Shown in pieces: positions 32,392-44,659 of a DNA stretch of 64,000 nucleotides. Under the pieces are notes generated by a model. The model did no database searches. It worked only from the letters and a program-made list of their open reading frames with translations, and had not been told where the DNA came from. Positions within the stretch are counted from its first letter, which is position 1. The number at the start of each line of letters is the position of its first letter. This DNA is from Cavia porcellus (Eukaryota > Chordata > Mammalia > Rodentia > Caviidae): assembly GCF_034190915.1 (NCBI RefSeq), contig NW_026947503.1:25626532-25690531 (forward strand). Direction: 5' to 3'. Both the position numbers and the translations under genes were made by a program.

Positions 32392-35285
32392 AGTGCTATA
32401 AAACAGGGACCATGTACATTTTATACATGAGGGAATAAGGTTTAGTATGCATGTTTTGCCCAGGTCCTGTAGGGAGTTAGATGGTAGAACTGGGATTTTA
32501 ACTCCTGTGTGTTTTTGTCTATCTTCAGACAGGAGTCCTTAACCATTTCCACAGTCCCACTTGGGAAATACGAAGGATAGCTCATGGTCCTGAACCTTTA
32601 GAATTTACTCCTCTATGTTGATGAAAAAACAGCTGTCATATAAGCCAGAATATGAGGAGTGGTTCGGGTTGTGGGTTGAGTACATATGACAAAGCCATTA
32701 CATTGGAATCTGAGGACCTGCAAAAGAATGTATGACCTACAAGCCACACAGATTGCGCTGCCTTGGACAGTGCAGCAGTGTCCAGGGTTTACACCTGAGA
32801 GTACTGAGCTACAGATGCCCGTGGACGGATCTCCAGGATGAGAGAGGAAAGAGTTGGTGGGGATCCAGAGTATGGGTTGGGGTGAAAGCCAGGCATGAAC
32901 ACAGAGACTCCATGCTGAGCAAGTCTAGGAGAGAAGACTTGGTGGTGGCCCACTTAGTAGCCAAAACACCAATGTTGGGTCTTTAGTGTAGCTTAGTCTT
33001 TCAATGATAGATATGCCAAGACAGCAGGTATCACAACTCTGAAATATCTAAAGACATGACATTATATAAATTTAATGCACAATCTGTGTAAAGTACTTTT
33101 GAAAACATAATTAAAGAGTTTAATTAGCTCCAGATATCTAAAGTAAAGTTCAAATCAGTGTGACATTTGAAGGTTTTTCTTCAGTTTTGCAGTATGCAGA
33201 CACTTTGGATTTATTCCTAACTTGGCTAATTTGTGAATTATTTAAGCTCCTTGGCATTCTTGATGCATTTCACTTTATTTTTATGCTTAGTTCCACTTTC
33301 TTCCTTTATAAAAAGAGCTCTGGGAAACCAAGGGGATTAATATTTTGTGATATTGGGACCAGTTAGACTTGCTGCTTTTTGAGAATGTATTCCTGGCAGG
33401 ATCTGTTTGCAGACAGCGGAGGATTTACTCGGAAGCAGGTAGGATGGCAGGAGGGGGAGCCCCTCTATACAATTGTCCCTCCCCAGATTTGCAAGGCACA
33501 GAAACAGCTAGCTCTGTTTCCAAAATAAGGGACTTGAGTTTCCTGACTCGACTCAGAAGTCTATAGTGTGCATGCACTAAACCCAAACTAATTGAGGAGC
33601 ATTTTTTCAGGTTACTCATATGTTGAATATCACAAGTATTTACAGTGGTATTAGTAAGATAAAGTTATAAGTCATATTATGATAACAGTAGGGTTACAGG
33701 AGTATTCTGAGCTCGGTTGCATTCAAGAAAGTCATTTTCATTCTGCAGATAGGAAGTTGAAGTCTGGGTCTGTGGAAAGGGGAATATGGAAGAGGAAAGA
33801 AAAGCTCAAACATTTTTGTTGATGTTTTACTTCACTCCAGCATATAAAAATATATTATAAATCCTTTCTATATTATACATGCCCGGGGATGATTAGTGAG
33901 AGATAGGTCGTGTATCACTAAGCAAACCCAAGCCTTGCTCATTGTCAGCTGCCCCCCAAAAGGTACTGTGAGTGTGGATGGGGCGGTGGTCCACATTTGC
34001 TTTACTTTTGAATTCCATCATTTTTCAAACTGAAATAGTGTTGTTCCACAGTGGGATTTGAGAGAGAGCGTAGATGACTTGCTGAGCCTCACTGCTCTGC
34101 TCTGCAGAGGAGGCTGGTGAGGGGGACATCTTGGGAAAGAAACCACCAGGCTAGTCCAGCTTGGGGAGGAGGGCTGACAAAGGCCATGAGAAACTGGGAT
34201 ATGAACACTGGTAGCTTCCTCCTATTGTACAGAGGGCAAAATTTTTGGTAAAGTCAGAGACCTGGATTCTAAGAGGTCATACCAGCCTCATATATGCATG
34301 GCGAGGGCATACAGGTGTTTGCAGCCAGGAACTCCATTCTATGCCCTGCCGTTTCCTTAGTTCCTATAGAGAGCCCTTCCCAATCCTTGTTGTAGTCTGG
34401 GAAGTTTATATTTGTAATCCATGGAAAAGTTATTGGAATTCTAGTGAGTTCATTTTAGCCTACCACTGCCAGTGTGACCCAAGGTGAAAGTAAAGACACT
34501 AAGGTATATTTGTAGTTGTGGGGAACCAAGTCCAGTTAGGATGATGCTACACAACAAAAGCCACTAGCCAGGGCTGAACCCAGATTTTATTTATTCATCA
34601 AGAGAGGAGAGATGAGTGAGTTAGTTGTGGCAGAAAGCACAAGAGTACTGTGAGCTGGGCAAGGTAGGAGATCTGAAATCACCTCTGTAATCTATATAGA
34701 GATAGATGCAGAAAGAGTGATCTGCATAACATAAGTCGAGGGAGTATCTTGTTGTATAATGTTTTGGGATGAGTGATTCAGTTCTGATGTGCAACTTTTT
34801 ATGTACTGAGATGTCACAGCCTCTTTCTGAAGACTCAATCCCAGTCCACAGCATGGAGCATGGCTCTCCCTCCTGCCAGCTCACATATGCTTCTTGGGAG
34901 CTACAGGGTGGGACAACACTGACCTGCCACCTTACTTTAAAGATTATACATCAGTACCTCACTTGGACCGATTTGTGTTGCTTAAAGCCAGTTGAAGGGT
35001 AAGGAAAAATCCTAGCCATCTGCACATATCAGTACATGGAAATGGGGCCAGGTTTAGCCAAAATGGAGATAAATGCTCTTCTTTCAAGGAAAATCATCCA
35101 AGTGGTCCTCCACAAGTTTCCACACTATAACCCTTGAATAGCGAGTCGGGATTATTGGGCAACAATTTGAGATCCAATGTACATTCAACTGTGTGTCTCT
35201 TAGTTATTTGTTTTCTCAGATATAAATTGAATTAATTATATTTTCACCGGTGTGCCACACACAGATGTTATTAGGTATAATTAAG
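32392..35285. other. Non-coding, no feature recognised
   Basis: About 2.9 kb without a repeat or exon I can name. Confidence 0.4.
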
Positions 35286-35475
35286 GCAGTGAGTGTAGTG
35301 ATTAAGAGCACAGACTATGACAAGGAATTGTGTTAACTAGCTAGATGTCCTTAGGCCAAGAACTTCTTGTGATGTCAGTTTCCTCATCTATAAAATGGGG
35401 GTAACAATTTGACTGGACAAGTGAAGTAAGATAATGCAAGTTAAGTGCCCAGCGGAGAGCCTGATGCACATAGAT
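35286..35475 (+). mobile_element. MIR SINE
   Basis: AGTGTAGTGATTAAGAGCAC, then the conserved core region, then GTTTCCTCATCTATAAAATG and a closing GCCTGATGCACATAG give an almost full-length MIR. Confidence 0.92.
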
Positions 35476-36465
35476 TCAGGCTTCTAATTGCTCACTGCTG
35501 CCATTTCAGGTGAAACATTGAAAACTTCAGAAATCTTGAATCAGAAGTGTTATGCAAAGCAATTATTACATCTGTAGGAGATCTTGGATACACTCCTGTG
35601 AATCGCTCAGACCCTGAAAACCCAAACAGAATTTCTGACTCTTAGTAGGAAACTCTACAGATTGTGCAAGGCAATACAAGTACATCCAAACATATAAAAT
35701 ATTAACCATGTGTTTGAAGTATCACCTTGGCTTGAAACTTAGGGTATGAACTCTGCTGTCTGGGAAGAGTTTGTAATCTAAGCTGAGTTTAAATACAGCC
35801 AAGGAGATAGTGGTTAAATATCAGATGTGGCCCTCATTCCTTAGACCTCAGAGATCTGGAATTTGTGAAGGTGTGAACTTCTGGGTGGAAAGGGAAGTTA
35901 GGTTCTCTTGAACAGTCTCAGGCATACAGGATAGTCTAAGAATGGAACCAAGTTGGTGCTCTGATCATACATGATATGCCGTAATTGATCATATACAGTG
36001 TCCACTTAAAAATAAACTTGAGCTGTATTTATGTTTTTCTTTCAGTTGAAGCCACAGCTTTGGATTTGGATCACTAAAGCAGAGTTTGGTGGGTCACTAA
36101 GGGAAAATTACTAATTTAAATCATTCTTGTCATTGACCTCTGTCCAGGTACTTAGGAGTGGACATGATCCTAATACTCAGAGGCAACTTTTCTCCCACTT
36201 GTAACAGCACTGTGACAACTCAGAAGAGATTTGGGGACAAAGACAGCTGCTGGATTTCACCCTGTATAACCCTGAAAGAGTCACATTTATTGAGGATAAT
36301 CACTTCCTTTTGGGTGTGTTTTAAGGATTTCCTGAAAGGTACTCTAACATGTAAGCGCTTGCTTAATAGTCTAGATATAAGGAGTGCTTAGGTGTTATCA
36401 GTTGCTATTTTGGAATGAAGATCAGAGAATTGTGATTCTTCTTTCAGTATAGTTGTTGTTTCCCA
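35476..36465. other. Non-coding, no feature recognised
   Basis: No gene or clear repeat. Confidence 0.4.
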
Positions 36466-36469
36466 AAAT

Positions 36470-36782
36470 AGAGATTTTTAGCTCATGTGTATAATCCCAG
36501 CCATTAGGAGTATTAAGAAGGAAGGTCGAAAATTCGAGACCAGCCTGGGCAATTTACTGATAGTAAGACTTTGTCTCAAAACAAAACAAGCCAGGCATGG
36601 TGGTGCCTGCCTGTAACCCAGCACTCAGAAGGCTGAAGCAGGAGGCTCACTGTGAGTTGCAGGCCAAACTGAACCGCATTGTGAAACTTCTCAAAAAGAC
36701 AAAAGCAACAACAAAAACAAACAAAGAGGGCCTGGATATGTAGTTCAGTGGTAGAGTGTTCCTGGGTTCAATCTACATAGTA
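36470..36782 (+). mobile_element. Two B1-like SINEs with an ID-like end
   Basis: A first B1 (GTGTATAATCCCAGCCATTA, then GAGACCAGCCTGGGCAATTT) has a CAAAACAAAACA tail. A second B1 inserts there (AGCCAGGCATGGTGGTGCCT). An ID-like remnant follows (GGGCCTGGATATGTAGTTCA, then GGGTTCAATC). Confidence 0.85.
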
Positions 36783-36784
36783 CA

Positions 36785-36862
36785 CATTCTATTTATTTTG
36801 TGGTGCTGAGGATCGGATGTAGGGCCTTGCTCATACTGAGCCCTCTGCCATTGAGTTCCACA
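36785..36862 (-). mobile_element. ID-like SINE, diverged
   Basis: GTGGTGCTGAGGATCGGATG through TGCCATTGAGTTCCA is a reversed, decayed ID body. Confidence 0.6.
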
Positions 36863-37101
36863 TGTATTATTTAGAAAGCTATAGAATAGGACACAATTTT
36901 GATGTCTGCCCCTCCACCCCATGTTTAATTTTGGAAAGCATTTCCTATGTTTCTACCACTATCATTTTTAATGGCCACACTGAAGTCATTAAAATTTATA
37001 AAAACATTATCTTTTTGAACTTTCAAATAGTCTCTCTTCTTGCTTTCTGTAACTAACTGCAATAATAAATTTTTTTATCTTTTTTTAAGAACAGAGTTTC
37101 T

Positions 37102-37194
37102 TAGGCCAGAGATTTTGCTCAGCAGCATAAGCGCCTGCTGGGCAAGCATGAAATCGTGAGTTTGACTTCCAGTACAAAAAAAAAAAAAAAAAAA
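37102..37194 (+). mobile_element. ID-type SINE
   Basis: GGCCAGAGATTTTGCTCAGC, then GTGAGTTTGACTTCCAGTAC and a 19-base A run. The B box is altered. Confidence 0.88.
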
Positions 37195-37204
37195 GAAAGA
37201 TAAT

Positions 37205-37290
37205 AGAGTTTGTTTCCCCTATTCTAGGGATGCAACTTGGGGCTTTGCTCATGTTAGATAAGTACTATATTCTACTAACCAGCTATCTAT
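37205..37290 (-). mobile_element. Decayed ID-like SINE
   Basis: CTATTCTAGGGATGCAACTT, then GGGGCTTTGCTCATG resembles a reversed ID element with heavy divergence. Confidence 0.45.
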
Positions 37291-37442
37291 TTGTTGAAAG
37301 ATAGTAGTACCTCCACAGTAAAAGAAGACCCATGATGATCGAAACTTTACCTTCCTTGTTCATCAAATTCACCTATTCATTGAAGATAATGACTGATATA
37401 TTATACACCCTATAAAATATTTGTTGAATATATAAAAGACTA

Positions 37443-37525
37443 AGCCAGGGATATAATTCAGTGGCACACTGCCTGCCTGGCAAGTGCAAGGTCCTGAGTT
37501 CGATATCCAACACCCCCCCAAAAAT
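37443..37525 (+). mobile_element. ID-type SINE
   Basis: AGCCAGGGATATAATTCAGT, then CTGCCTGGCAAGTGCAAGGT and GAGTTCGATATCC; the tail is C-rich then (TA)n. Confidence 0.88.
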
Positions 37526-37529
37526 ATAT

Positions 37530-38522
37530 ATATGAGTGATGCTAAGATGTAAATACAAAAGTGAAAGAGTAACTAAAATAAAAGAAAACCTTGGGATAAA
37601 AAAAGAATAGTTTTTGGTTGAATTAGAAAAGTGTCTTGTCAATGAGATGCTTAGTTCAAATACGTCTTTAGTGTTCTTGATACAGACACATTGTTTTTCA
37701 AAGAAGTGCTCAGATTTCAGTATCAATAGCAGAGAGTGTGGGTGCATGTATGAGAGAGAGAGGGAAGGTAAATTCATGTCTTTTTACCCCAGCAAGCATT
37801 AACCTAGTTGTTGGACATTGCAACAGGCATAAAGTGGTGTCTTCTGTTTTTGCTGCTGTGTCTGCTTTGGTTAGAGTGAGAGGAATCTTTTCTGTGCATG
37901 GTTATTCTTGTTTACTTACCACGTCTTCCCCTTCCACCCTTTGATTAAAACAAGCTGTTATTGAATTTAGATGGAAAAAATAAACCATCTCACTGCAGAT
38001 GGAAATTTTTAAGGTTTTGTGTTTAGTTCTAGAAATCTGTGCCAATCCTTCCATCCTTCCTTAGTGCAGTCTATCAATAGCTTGAAGACTTTTCTAAAGC
38101 TAAAATGAAGTAAACACCACAGATTTATTTTACCCTGAAAATTTTGCTTCCACAGAGCTGTCAGTTACAAAGCCCCTTCTATTTTATATTATTTAAACAT
38201 AAATATAATTTTAAAGTGCAATGACAGAGGAAACACTCCGAAGTAAAAACAGAGCCATTGTCCCTCAACAGTAAGGATGGATCTTGAATATAAGAATAAC
38301 GATGCTTTTTCTTCTTTTTTGTTATTATAAAAGTACATTGTAGGTGGAGGCTGAGTCTGCAAAATAAATATTTGGGAAATTCTGGCTTTATTTTCCTCTG
38401 AGACTAGTTCTAGTGTTTTGTATACTTCTTTCTCTTAGTTTCAGACAAAAAAGTGGTGGCTCCACCCTGTTTTAATTTTGAACACATTTTTTAGCGGTCA
38501 CCACCCTAACTCAGGCCCACTT
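37530..38522. other. Non-coding; short (GA)n at 37750-37766
   Basis: No exon or named repeat. Confidence 0.4.
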
Positions 38523-38526
38523 GTAA

Positions 38527-38706
38527 TTTTTTTTTTTTTTTTGTACTTTTGGGGGTTGAATCAAGGGAGTGCTGAGCTCTAGCCTTTTCTAATTTTTATT
38601 TTGAGACAAGTTCTCATTGAGTCTTCCAGGCTGGCTTTCTGCTTGTGATCTTCTCCCCTGAGCCTCCTGAATAGCAGTGACTACTGGTATATGCCACACC
38701 ATACCT
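38527..38706 (-). mobile_element. Composite B1+ID SINE
   Basis: A T run, a reversed degraded ID (GGGGGTTGAATCAAGGGAG), a T-rich linker, and a reversed B1 (TTTTGAGACAAGTTCTCATT, then GAGCCTCCTGAATAGCAGTG). Confidence 0.85.
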
Positions 38707-39352
38707 GGCTGGCCTTCTGTTCCTTCTTGGGCTGACTGTTGCTGCTGGATGGGACTGCAGGGGGTAATGAATAAGATGGAACCAAATGGCTTCCCAGATG
38801 AAAAGTCTGTGACCCCGAGCTGCTTAGTGTCCAGTGTGGTTTCTGAATGCCCCCCATTCCTGGCTCTCACCCTCCCATACTCTGCCCTTCTCCATTAAGG
38901 TTAATGCTGTGGGGATCACATTGTTGGCAGATACCTTCGGTGTTACTCCCCACCCCTGAAATGCAGCCTCGTCAAAGCCATGTGGACTAGGGGAGATGCT
39001 GCCAGCCATCCTTTCTCTAGCTCTTCTTTGACATCTGGATGGGGACCTGCCTGGTTTCTCCATTATACTTTCCTGCCTCTGAGTCCATATTCTAGTTGTT
39101 TCTCAGTTCCATCAAGCCTGAGTTCCTGATCGCTTCTGTGCATCTTACATTGTCCAGCTCCAAAACACCTAGGAAATAATAACCAAATGATGTAAGTTAG
39201 GAAGCATTTTAATTCTTATAACTCATTGGTGCTGGAAAGTCAGGTGTGGCGTCGCATACCTGTAGACTGCATAACTCGGTTTATTTTGCTCACTTTCTTC
39301 ACTTTTTATGCTCATATTTTTCTTGTGACAAGTGATAGGTGCTACAGTTTGG
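38707..39352. other. Non-coding; short B1 head at 39237-39272
   Basis: GTCAGGTGTGGCGTCGCATA is the start of a B1 that ends after about 35 bp. GGTGCTACAGTTT is duplicated in tandem at 39339-39364, at the edge of the next LTR. Confidence 0.5.
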
Positions 39353-39727
39353 TGCTACAGTTTGGATCTTGAAAGACCCCATAGGCCCATGTATGACAGG
39401 CTTGGCGTCTGGTTTGTGGTCCTACTGGGAAGTGCAGAACCTGGAGAAATTGCTTCTTTCTACTGAGCTCCACTTAGTAGAAGGGGAAGTATAGGGGGGC
39501 ATACCCTAAAAGGTATGAGGACCCTATTTTTCTCTTCTACTTCCTGACTACCATAAGATAATAAGGCCTCCTCTGCCACACACTCCTATCAAGATGGATG
39601 GCCTCACCACAGGGCCAAGAATAATGGATCAAACATACAAAACTGTTGGCTGGAATTCACCTGTCATCTTTTTACACTGATTATCTTGGGTACTGTATTT
39701 TGTCACAATAATGAGATTTTAGACACA
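39353..39727 (+). mobile_element. ERVL-MaLR-type LTR
   Basis: Starts TGCTACAGTTTGGATCTTG, typical of MaLR LTRs, carries the middle text GATAATAAGGCCTCCTCTGC, and ends near GAGATTTTAGACACA. Confidence 0.65.
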
Positions 39728-39854
39728 TGTAGAAGACGTGTTGAAGCTTCAGTGATTCCTAAACAGAACCTAAGTTGTGACTGGATCCATGATGCATTTG
39801 CTATACTGCATGGGACATGGAGCCTGGGTATGCAGAAAGGTATAGAATTCAATC

Positions 39855-40025
39855 TGATGTTATACCTAGGAGCTCAATAGCCTTGGTCAGTTTCCTTCAC
39901 CACCTCAGTTATCTCATTCACAAAATGAGAATGATAATGCAAAACAGCATAACTCAGGGTATTTCATGACAATTGCATGAGATAGTGTATGTGAACAAAA
40001 CTTTATGAACTGTAGAGACAGCCTC
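39855..40025 (+). mobile_element. MIR SINE fragment
   Basis: GGTCAGTTTCCTTCACCACC, then TCATTCACAAAATGAGAATG matches the MIR core and 3' region. Confidence 0.75.
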
Positions 40026-40109
40026 ATATTACCTAGAAGGAAATGTTATTCATAGGATATCTGGAGGAACTTATGACACAGGTGGACCAATAAATCCTTT
40101 ATCTAGGAG

Positions 40110-40544
40110 TGCTATGGTTCAAATCTGAAGTATTCCCCCAATTTAATCATGTATTGACGACTTGATCCCTAATGTAGCAATGAGCAGAGGTGGGGCCTAG
40201 AGAGAAGATTGAATCAGGAGGGTGCTGACCACACCAATGAATTAATCTATTAATGGGTTATTTGGCTGAAAGGGCTGTTGGGAGGTATAGCCCAATTGGA
40301 GGGAGTAGGTCCCTGGGTTTTTTGTCTGTGAAGACTGTATCTCTTCGAGGGCTCCCACTCTCACTCTCTCTGTCTAGTTCAGGCTGCTATGAGGTGAGCA
40401 GCTTTTCTCCACCATCATATTTCCGTCTTGGAGTCAACAAAACATGGACTGACACCTCTGAAACCATTAAGTCAAAATAAGCCTTTCCTCCTTTACGTTG
40501 TTTATGTCAGATATTTTTTCACAAAAGAATAGCTGTTTGACACA
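40110..40544 (+). mobile_element. ERVL-MaLR LTR (MST/MLT-like)
   Basis: Starts TGCTATGGTTCAAATC, contains GCAGAGGTGGGGCCTAGAGA, CAGGCTGCTATGAGGTGAGC and AAGCCTTTCCTCC, and ends AGCTGTTTGACACA. TG and CA ends are preserved. Confidence 0.85.
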
Positions 40545-41195
40545 AAAGAAAATAAAAAGAGAACTGCTCTTCTCTGAAACATCAAGTGTTGAGATTTCTT
40601 CTGCACCTGAGGTTCCTGTGGTCACTTTGGAGGTTGTACAGGAGGAAATGGTAGCCAGTCTTCTTCCTTGGTGGCAGAGGGCTCCGGGGCAGGCTGTCTG
40701 AGAAACAGGAAATGAATTGATGGATCTGGAGAAGTCTTTTCTATCATGAGCAAAGGTTCTAGCTGAATTGTTCCTACAGTGGTGATAATAGTAATCTCTT
40801 AGTTTTTCATTAATGATCCCAGTCTTCTAGGTTTTTAAGCTTTGATTTGGGAGGACAGTGAAGAAATAAAATTCTTTTGTTGCTAGGAACTATAATTATG
40901 TTGCTTCAATAACAGTATAACGTTTAAAGATGTTAGATATGTTTTATTGCTATTGCTTCATAGAATTCTTTGTCTAATTATAACTGTCATCAAGCTTGTC
41001 AGATTTTACTTTCATGATCATTGGGAAAGTTCCAAGTAGGGCTCCCATGTATCTGGAGGAACGTGGGTTACAGAAGATTTTCTTTTCCCTGGTAGATGAG
41101 GGCTTTTTTGGGAATAACTTGGAAATAATAGTAACCACATTAGGTACCTTATTATACAATTGTTACTGCTGTGATTAATGGTGTGCATCCTAATC
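40545..41195. other. Non-coding, no feature recognised
   Basis: Nothing identified. Confidence 0.4.
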
Positions 41196-41199
41196 ATTA

Positions 41200-41640
41200 C
41201 AGCAAAGTGAATTACTGCTAACTTTAGCAGCTTGAAATAACTCACATGTACCATCTCACAGTTGACAGGTCAAGTGTCTGAGCATAGCTTAACTGGCTTG
41301 TCAGGGTTTCTCAGGATTGAAATTAAGCATCATCCCAGCCTTAGGTCTCATCCAAAGGCGGAACTGAGAAAGATCTGCTTGCACGTTCACATCTTTGCTG
41401 GCAACGTGTATTTCTTGAAGGTTGTCAGCCTAAGGGCCCCCATCAAAGCTTTCTGCCTGTTGCTGGATGTCCACTGTTTCTTGCCATTGAGTCTGTCATG
41501 GGCAGCCATGTCCCCAATGCCAGGAAGAGGAGGAGTCAGCTGGCAAGAAGGAGGTCATAGTTTTTGTAACCTAATTGTGGAAGGGACAGCCTATCATCTG
41601 TGCCATAGCATATTGGTTAGAAACTAGGGGCCGCTTCCAG
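41200..41640 (-). mobile_element. ERVL-MaLR LTR (MLT1-like)
   Basis: Reverse of MLT1: ACTTTAGCAGCTTGAAATAA, then ACCATCTCACAGTTGACAGG, then GTTTTTGTAACCTAATTGTG and ATTGGTTAGAAACTAG. Confidence 0.75.
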
Positions 41641-41684
41641 CCCAGGCTTGCAGGAAGGTGATTTTAAGAGAGCACTATATTAAT

Positions 41685-42045
41685 CAGCTTTTAGCACTGG
41701 GTGAGAATATCTAATATAAACAACTTTAAAGGACAAAAGGTGTGTTTTGGCTCTTGTTTTCAGACTTCTCTGTCTGTGTTCAGCTGGCAGAAGCTCCATG
41801 GTGGAAGAGCTTGTCTGTAAGAGAACAAGAGAGCGAGGAAGGGACCAGCACAAGCTGGTCTACATGTCTCCAGTAAACTCTCCTGCACTCAGCCCCTGTG
41901 TCCTAAGAGTGCTCTCGTGATCCAGTTCCTTTCTGGAAGCCCCATCTCTGACCTCAGGAGACTGTTGGGGAATGTTTTAGACCAGAACCTTTACAGTCAT
42001 GAAATCTAAGAGGTGGGATCATTGGAGACCAGCTTGGATTCTGCC
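41685..42045 (-). mobile_element. ERVL-MaLR LTR
   Basis: The start TATTAATCAGCTTTTAGCAC, then CAGAAGCTCCATGGTGGAAG, then CCTGACCTCAGGAG-like text read as a reversed MaLR LTR. Confidence 0.65.
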
Positions 42046-42049
42046 TGCC

Positions 42050-42540
42050 AGAGTTTTTTTCTATTGTGTATGAAATATATAATAAAAAATAGCATAGAAT
42101 ATATAGAAAAACAATGTATACACTTACATATCATGTTAAGTATTTACAGCCTTATGTTTAATAATAATAAAGTAAAATGAGAAAAAGGATATTTCAGAAA
42201 TACTCTTTCTTATTGAGGACTTTAAAAGCTATAAAGAAATGATGAAGAATGAGCAAGAATGAATATTATAGATCTTCTCATCTTAGCTTTGGTCTCCCTG
42301 GACACAAATCAAGTTACACAACAAAGATGTCATTGACTAGGACTTGGGTCTTTTCAGTCTGTGTGCTCCCATTGCTATTATGAATGCATACAGATTACTT
42401 TGTTCTGTTAGTGGCAAAATGCAACTTTTTTTTTTTGTTCCTTCACTTAAGTTTACAAACCTTGTGAAAGCAACAAGAGCTTTGTTTTCCTTATTCTGAC
42501 GTCAGTGATATCAAAGGGTTTATTTTATTGGTTTTTTTAT
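42050..42540. other. Non-coding, AT-rich, no feature recognised
   Basis: AT-rich between 42060 and 42200; no repeat named. Confidence 0.4.
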
Positions 42541-42544
42541 ATAT

Positions 42545-42725
42545 TCTTTTTTTTGTCATTGGAATTGAACCCAGGCCTTCACACTGAGCTACATCCTCAA
42601 CCTACCCTACCCCATTTTGTGTTTTATTTTGAGACAGGGGCCAATGAAGTTGCCAAATTGCCCAGGCTGGGCTCAGACTTGAGATTCTCTTGCCTCGGCT
42701 TCCCAGAGTGTGGGCATACAGGATC
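42545..42725 (-). mobile_element. Composite B1+ID SINE
   Basis: A reversed ID (GTCATTGGAATTGAACCCAG) then a reversed B1 (TTTTGAGACAGGGGCCAATG, then TTGCCCAGGCTGGGCTCAGA). Confidence 0.88.
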
Positions 42726-43235
42726 TTATTGTTGCAAAGGAAGAAAACTAATTCTCTCTGGCCTATGCTGCCCCTTTTTTCCCTTTATTTCAATGCCTCC
42801 TCTTCTGTAAAAGGAACAAGAGTCCACTCATCTAGTCACTTTATGGGTAATTATTAGGTAACTGAGTACTCATATGCAATGGGTATTAAAGGTTCAAGTT
42901 TAAAAATCCTGCCATTTACCAAACCCTTTATTCTGGAATTTATGACCAAGAGGACTGGATATTTCAGAGACCCAAATGGAGAATGAGGCACCACATTCTT
43001 TATAAATTGGAAAAATCCAAATAAAATTCAGTATCTAAATGACACTTCTTGCTTCCTACTATTCCTGTCCCTGCTATTTTTAGGCAGACCTGTAGGAAAG
43101 TGTGCAGTCTACTAACAGAGGGATGTTGAGAGGCAATAGTGGGGAAAAGAGGAAGGCTGGCTTTGCCAGCCTCTGACTACACAAAAATGGCAAAGTGGGG
43201 AAAGCTACGCACACCAAGTCCTGGCAATGTACTTC
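42726..43235. other. Non-coding, no feature recognised
   Basis: Nothing identified. Confidence 0.4.
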
Positions 43236-43237
43236 AG

Positions 43238-43655
43238 TTGTATAGAAACCTTTCTGTTACTGTAACAAAATACCTGAGACAGACTAACTTAGTAAGAGAT
43301 TTATTTAGCTCACAGTTTTGGAGACTGAGAGTCTCTTAATGGTATGGTGCAGGTTTGAGAAACTTTTCTCTCAGCTTTATCACCTCATGGGAAATGGCAT
43401 TACCAAGGACATATTGGGGACCCACATCTCAAACAGGAAGCCAGAGAGGAACTGGAGGGTGAGGGGCAGCAGGCTTGGATTTCATAACAACCATCTCTAG
43501 AGAACTAATCTGTCTCCTGAGAAATCCCTCAGTCCCTTGCCAGGACAGATCCTCACTGACCCAAAAACCTCCTGTCTGGCCTCACCTCTTACAAGTCCTA
43601 ACCTACAGTCTATGGAGCCCTGGAGAACAAGCCACATGCAAACCACAACATCTGG
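43238..43655 (-). mobile_element. ERVL-MaLR LTR
   Basis: TTTCTGTTACTGTAACAAAA, then ACCTGAGACAGACTAACTTA, then TTAGCTCACAGTTTTGGAGA is the reversed end of a MaLR LTR. It continues with TCACCTCTTACAAGTCC. Confidence 0.8.
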
Positions 43656-44025
43656 CTACTAGTGACTCGGCAGGCCCTGACCACACCATGTATGAAGCCC
43701 TGTTTGTCAGGGAGGAGCTGGGGCCTGGGAAGAGCCTTCCTCCTTAGTAGATTAGAGTCTTTGTCTTGGAAGTGTTTTTCTCAAGAACAAGAAGTAGGGA
43801 ATGGAAGTTAATACCTGCATGGTATGTACCATTTGTTAGACACTGCTAGGGGTTTTCATAGTCATTAGCTATCTAAATTAACCCTTATAGTATATGAAAT
43901 ATAAACATTCCTCCTCCTGCTGCTTTTTTTTTTTTTTTTTTTTTTGCCTTTGGGAAATGTATGCTTCCAAAATGTTAAAATGTACCTGAGTTTTAACTAG
44001 TGAAAAGGGGAGCCAAGATTTGAAT
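43656..44025. other. Non-coding; poly-T at 43925-43945
   Basis: 43830-43890 loosely resembles old MIR/L2 text. A T run of about 22 follows. Confidence 0.45.
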
Positions 44026-44027
44026 GC

Positions 44028-44200
44028 AGCTAGGTTTGAGTGGCTCATGCCTTGAATCCTAGCACTCAGATAACTGAGGCAGGTGAATTGCTGCAAGTTT
44101 GAGGCCAGCCTAGGCTCCATAGGGAGTTTAAGGACAGCTTGGACTCTATAGCAAGTCCAAATCCCCTGGCCCAAAAATTAAAAAAACAAACAACAAATAC
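44028..44200 (+). mobile_element. B1-like SINE with internal duplication
   Basis: GAGTGGCTCATGCCTTGAAT, then TTTGAGGCCAGCCTAGGCTC and a second TTTAAGGACAGCTTGGACTC block, then an A-rich tail. Confidence 0.88.
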
Positions 44201-44567
44201 CCAAAAAAGATTTGAATGCGGGTCAGTGTTCTTTCCCTACAATCATGCTGCCTCTCAATCCAAGCAGCAAATTCTGCTCTTTATCACTGGGTGTTACTTC
44301 TTGAGCTAGAGAACCAGCAGTACTTGGCTCAGAAACATTCTGACTGCTTGTCATTAAAGCCATGACCATACAGTCCTTCCCAGACACCCAGATCTCTTTC
44401 CTGATGGCCTGTTTTATGCCTAGTAATTGCAGACTGATCCCTATTTTCTATGCTTCCTATAGCTCATTTCTTGAAGTTGAATTTCACACATACCTACTCA
44501 CATTCCAACCTTGGTATTGTTCTTTCTGTGGTAACCATGTGCACTGGGCTATAAATTCCAGCTATGT
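44201..44567. other. Non-coding, no feature recognised
   Basis: Nothing identified. Confidence 0.4.
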
Positions 44568-44569
44568 GA

Positions 44570-44655
44570 ATAGAGCTGGAATGTACTTCAATGGTAGAGC
44601 ACTTGTCTAGCATGCATGAGGCCCTGGGTTCAATCTCCAGCACCACAAAAAATAA
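44570..44655 (+). mobile_element. ID-like SINE (older subfamily)
   Basis: AGAGCTGGAATGTACTTCAA, then GTAGAGCACTTGTCTAGCAT and GGGTTCAATCTCCAGCACC. It has the GTAGAGC loop instead of the GCATAAG of the younger copies. Confidence 0.85.
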
Positions 44656-44659
44656 AGAA

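Noticed and set aside
37373..37777. 134-residue minus-strand ORF
   Set aside because: It runs through an ID SINE, so part of the reading frame is transposon sequence.
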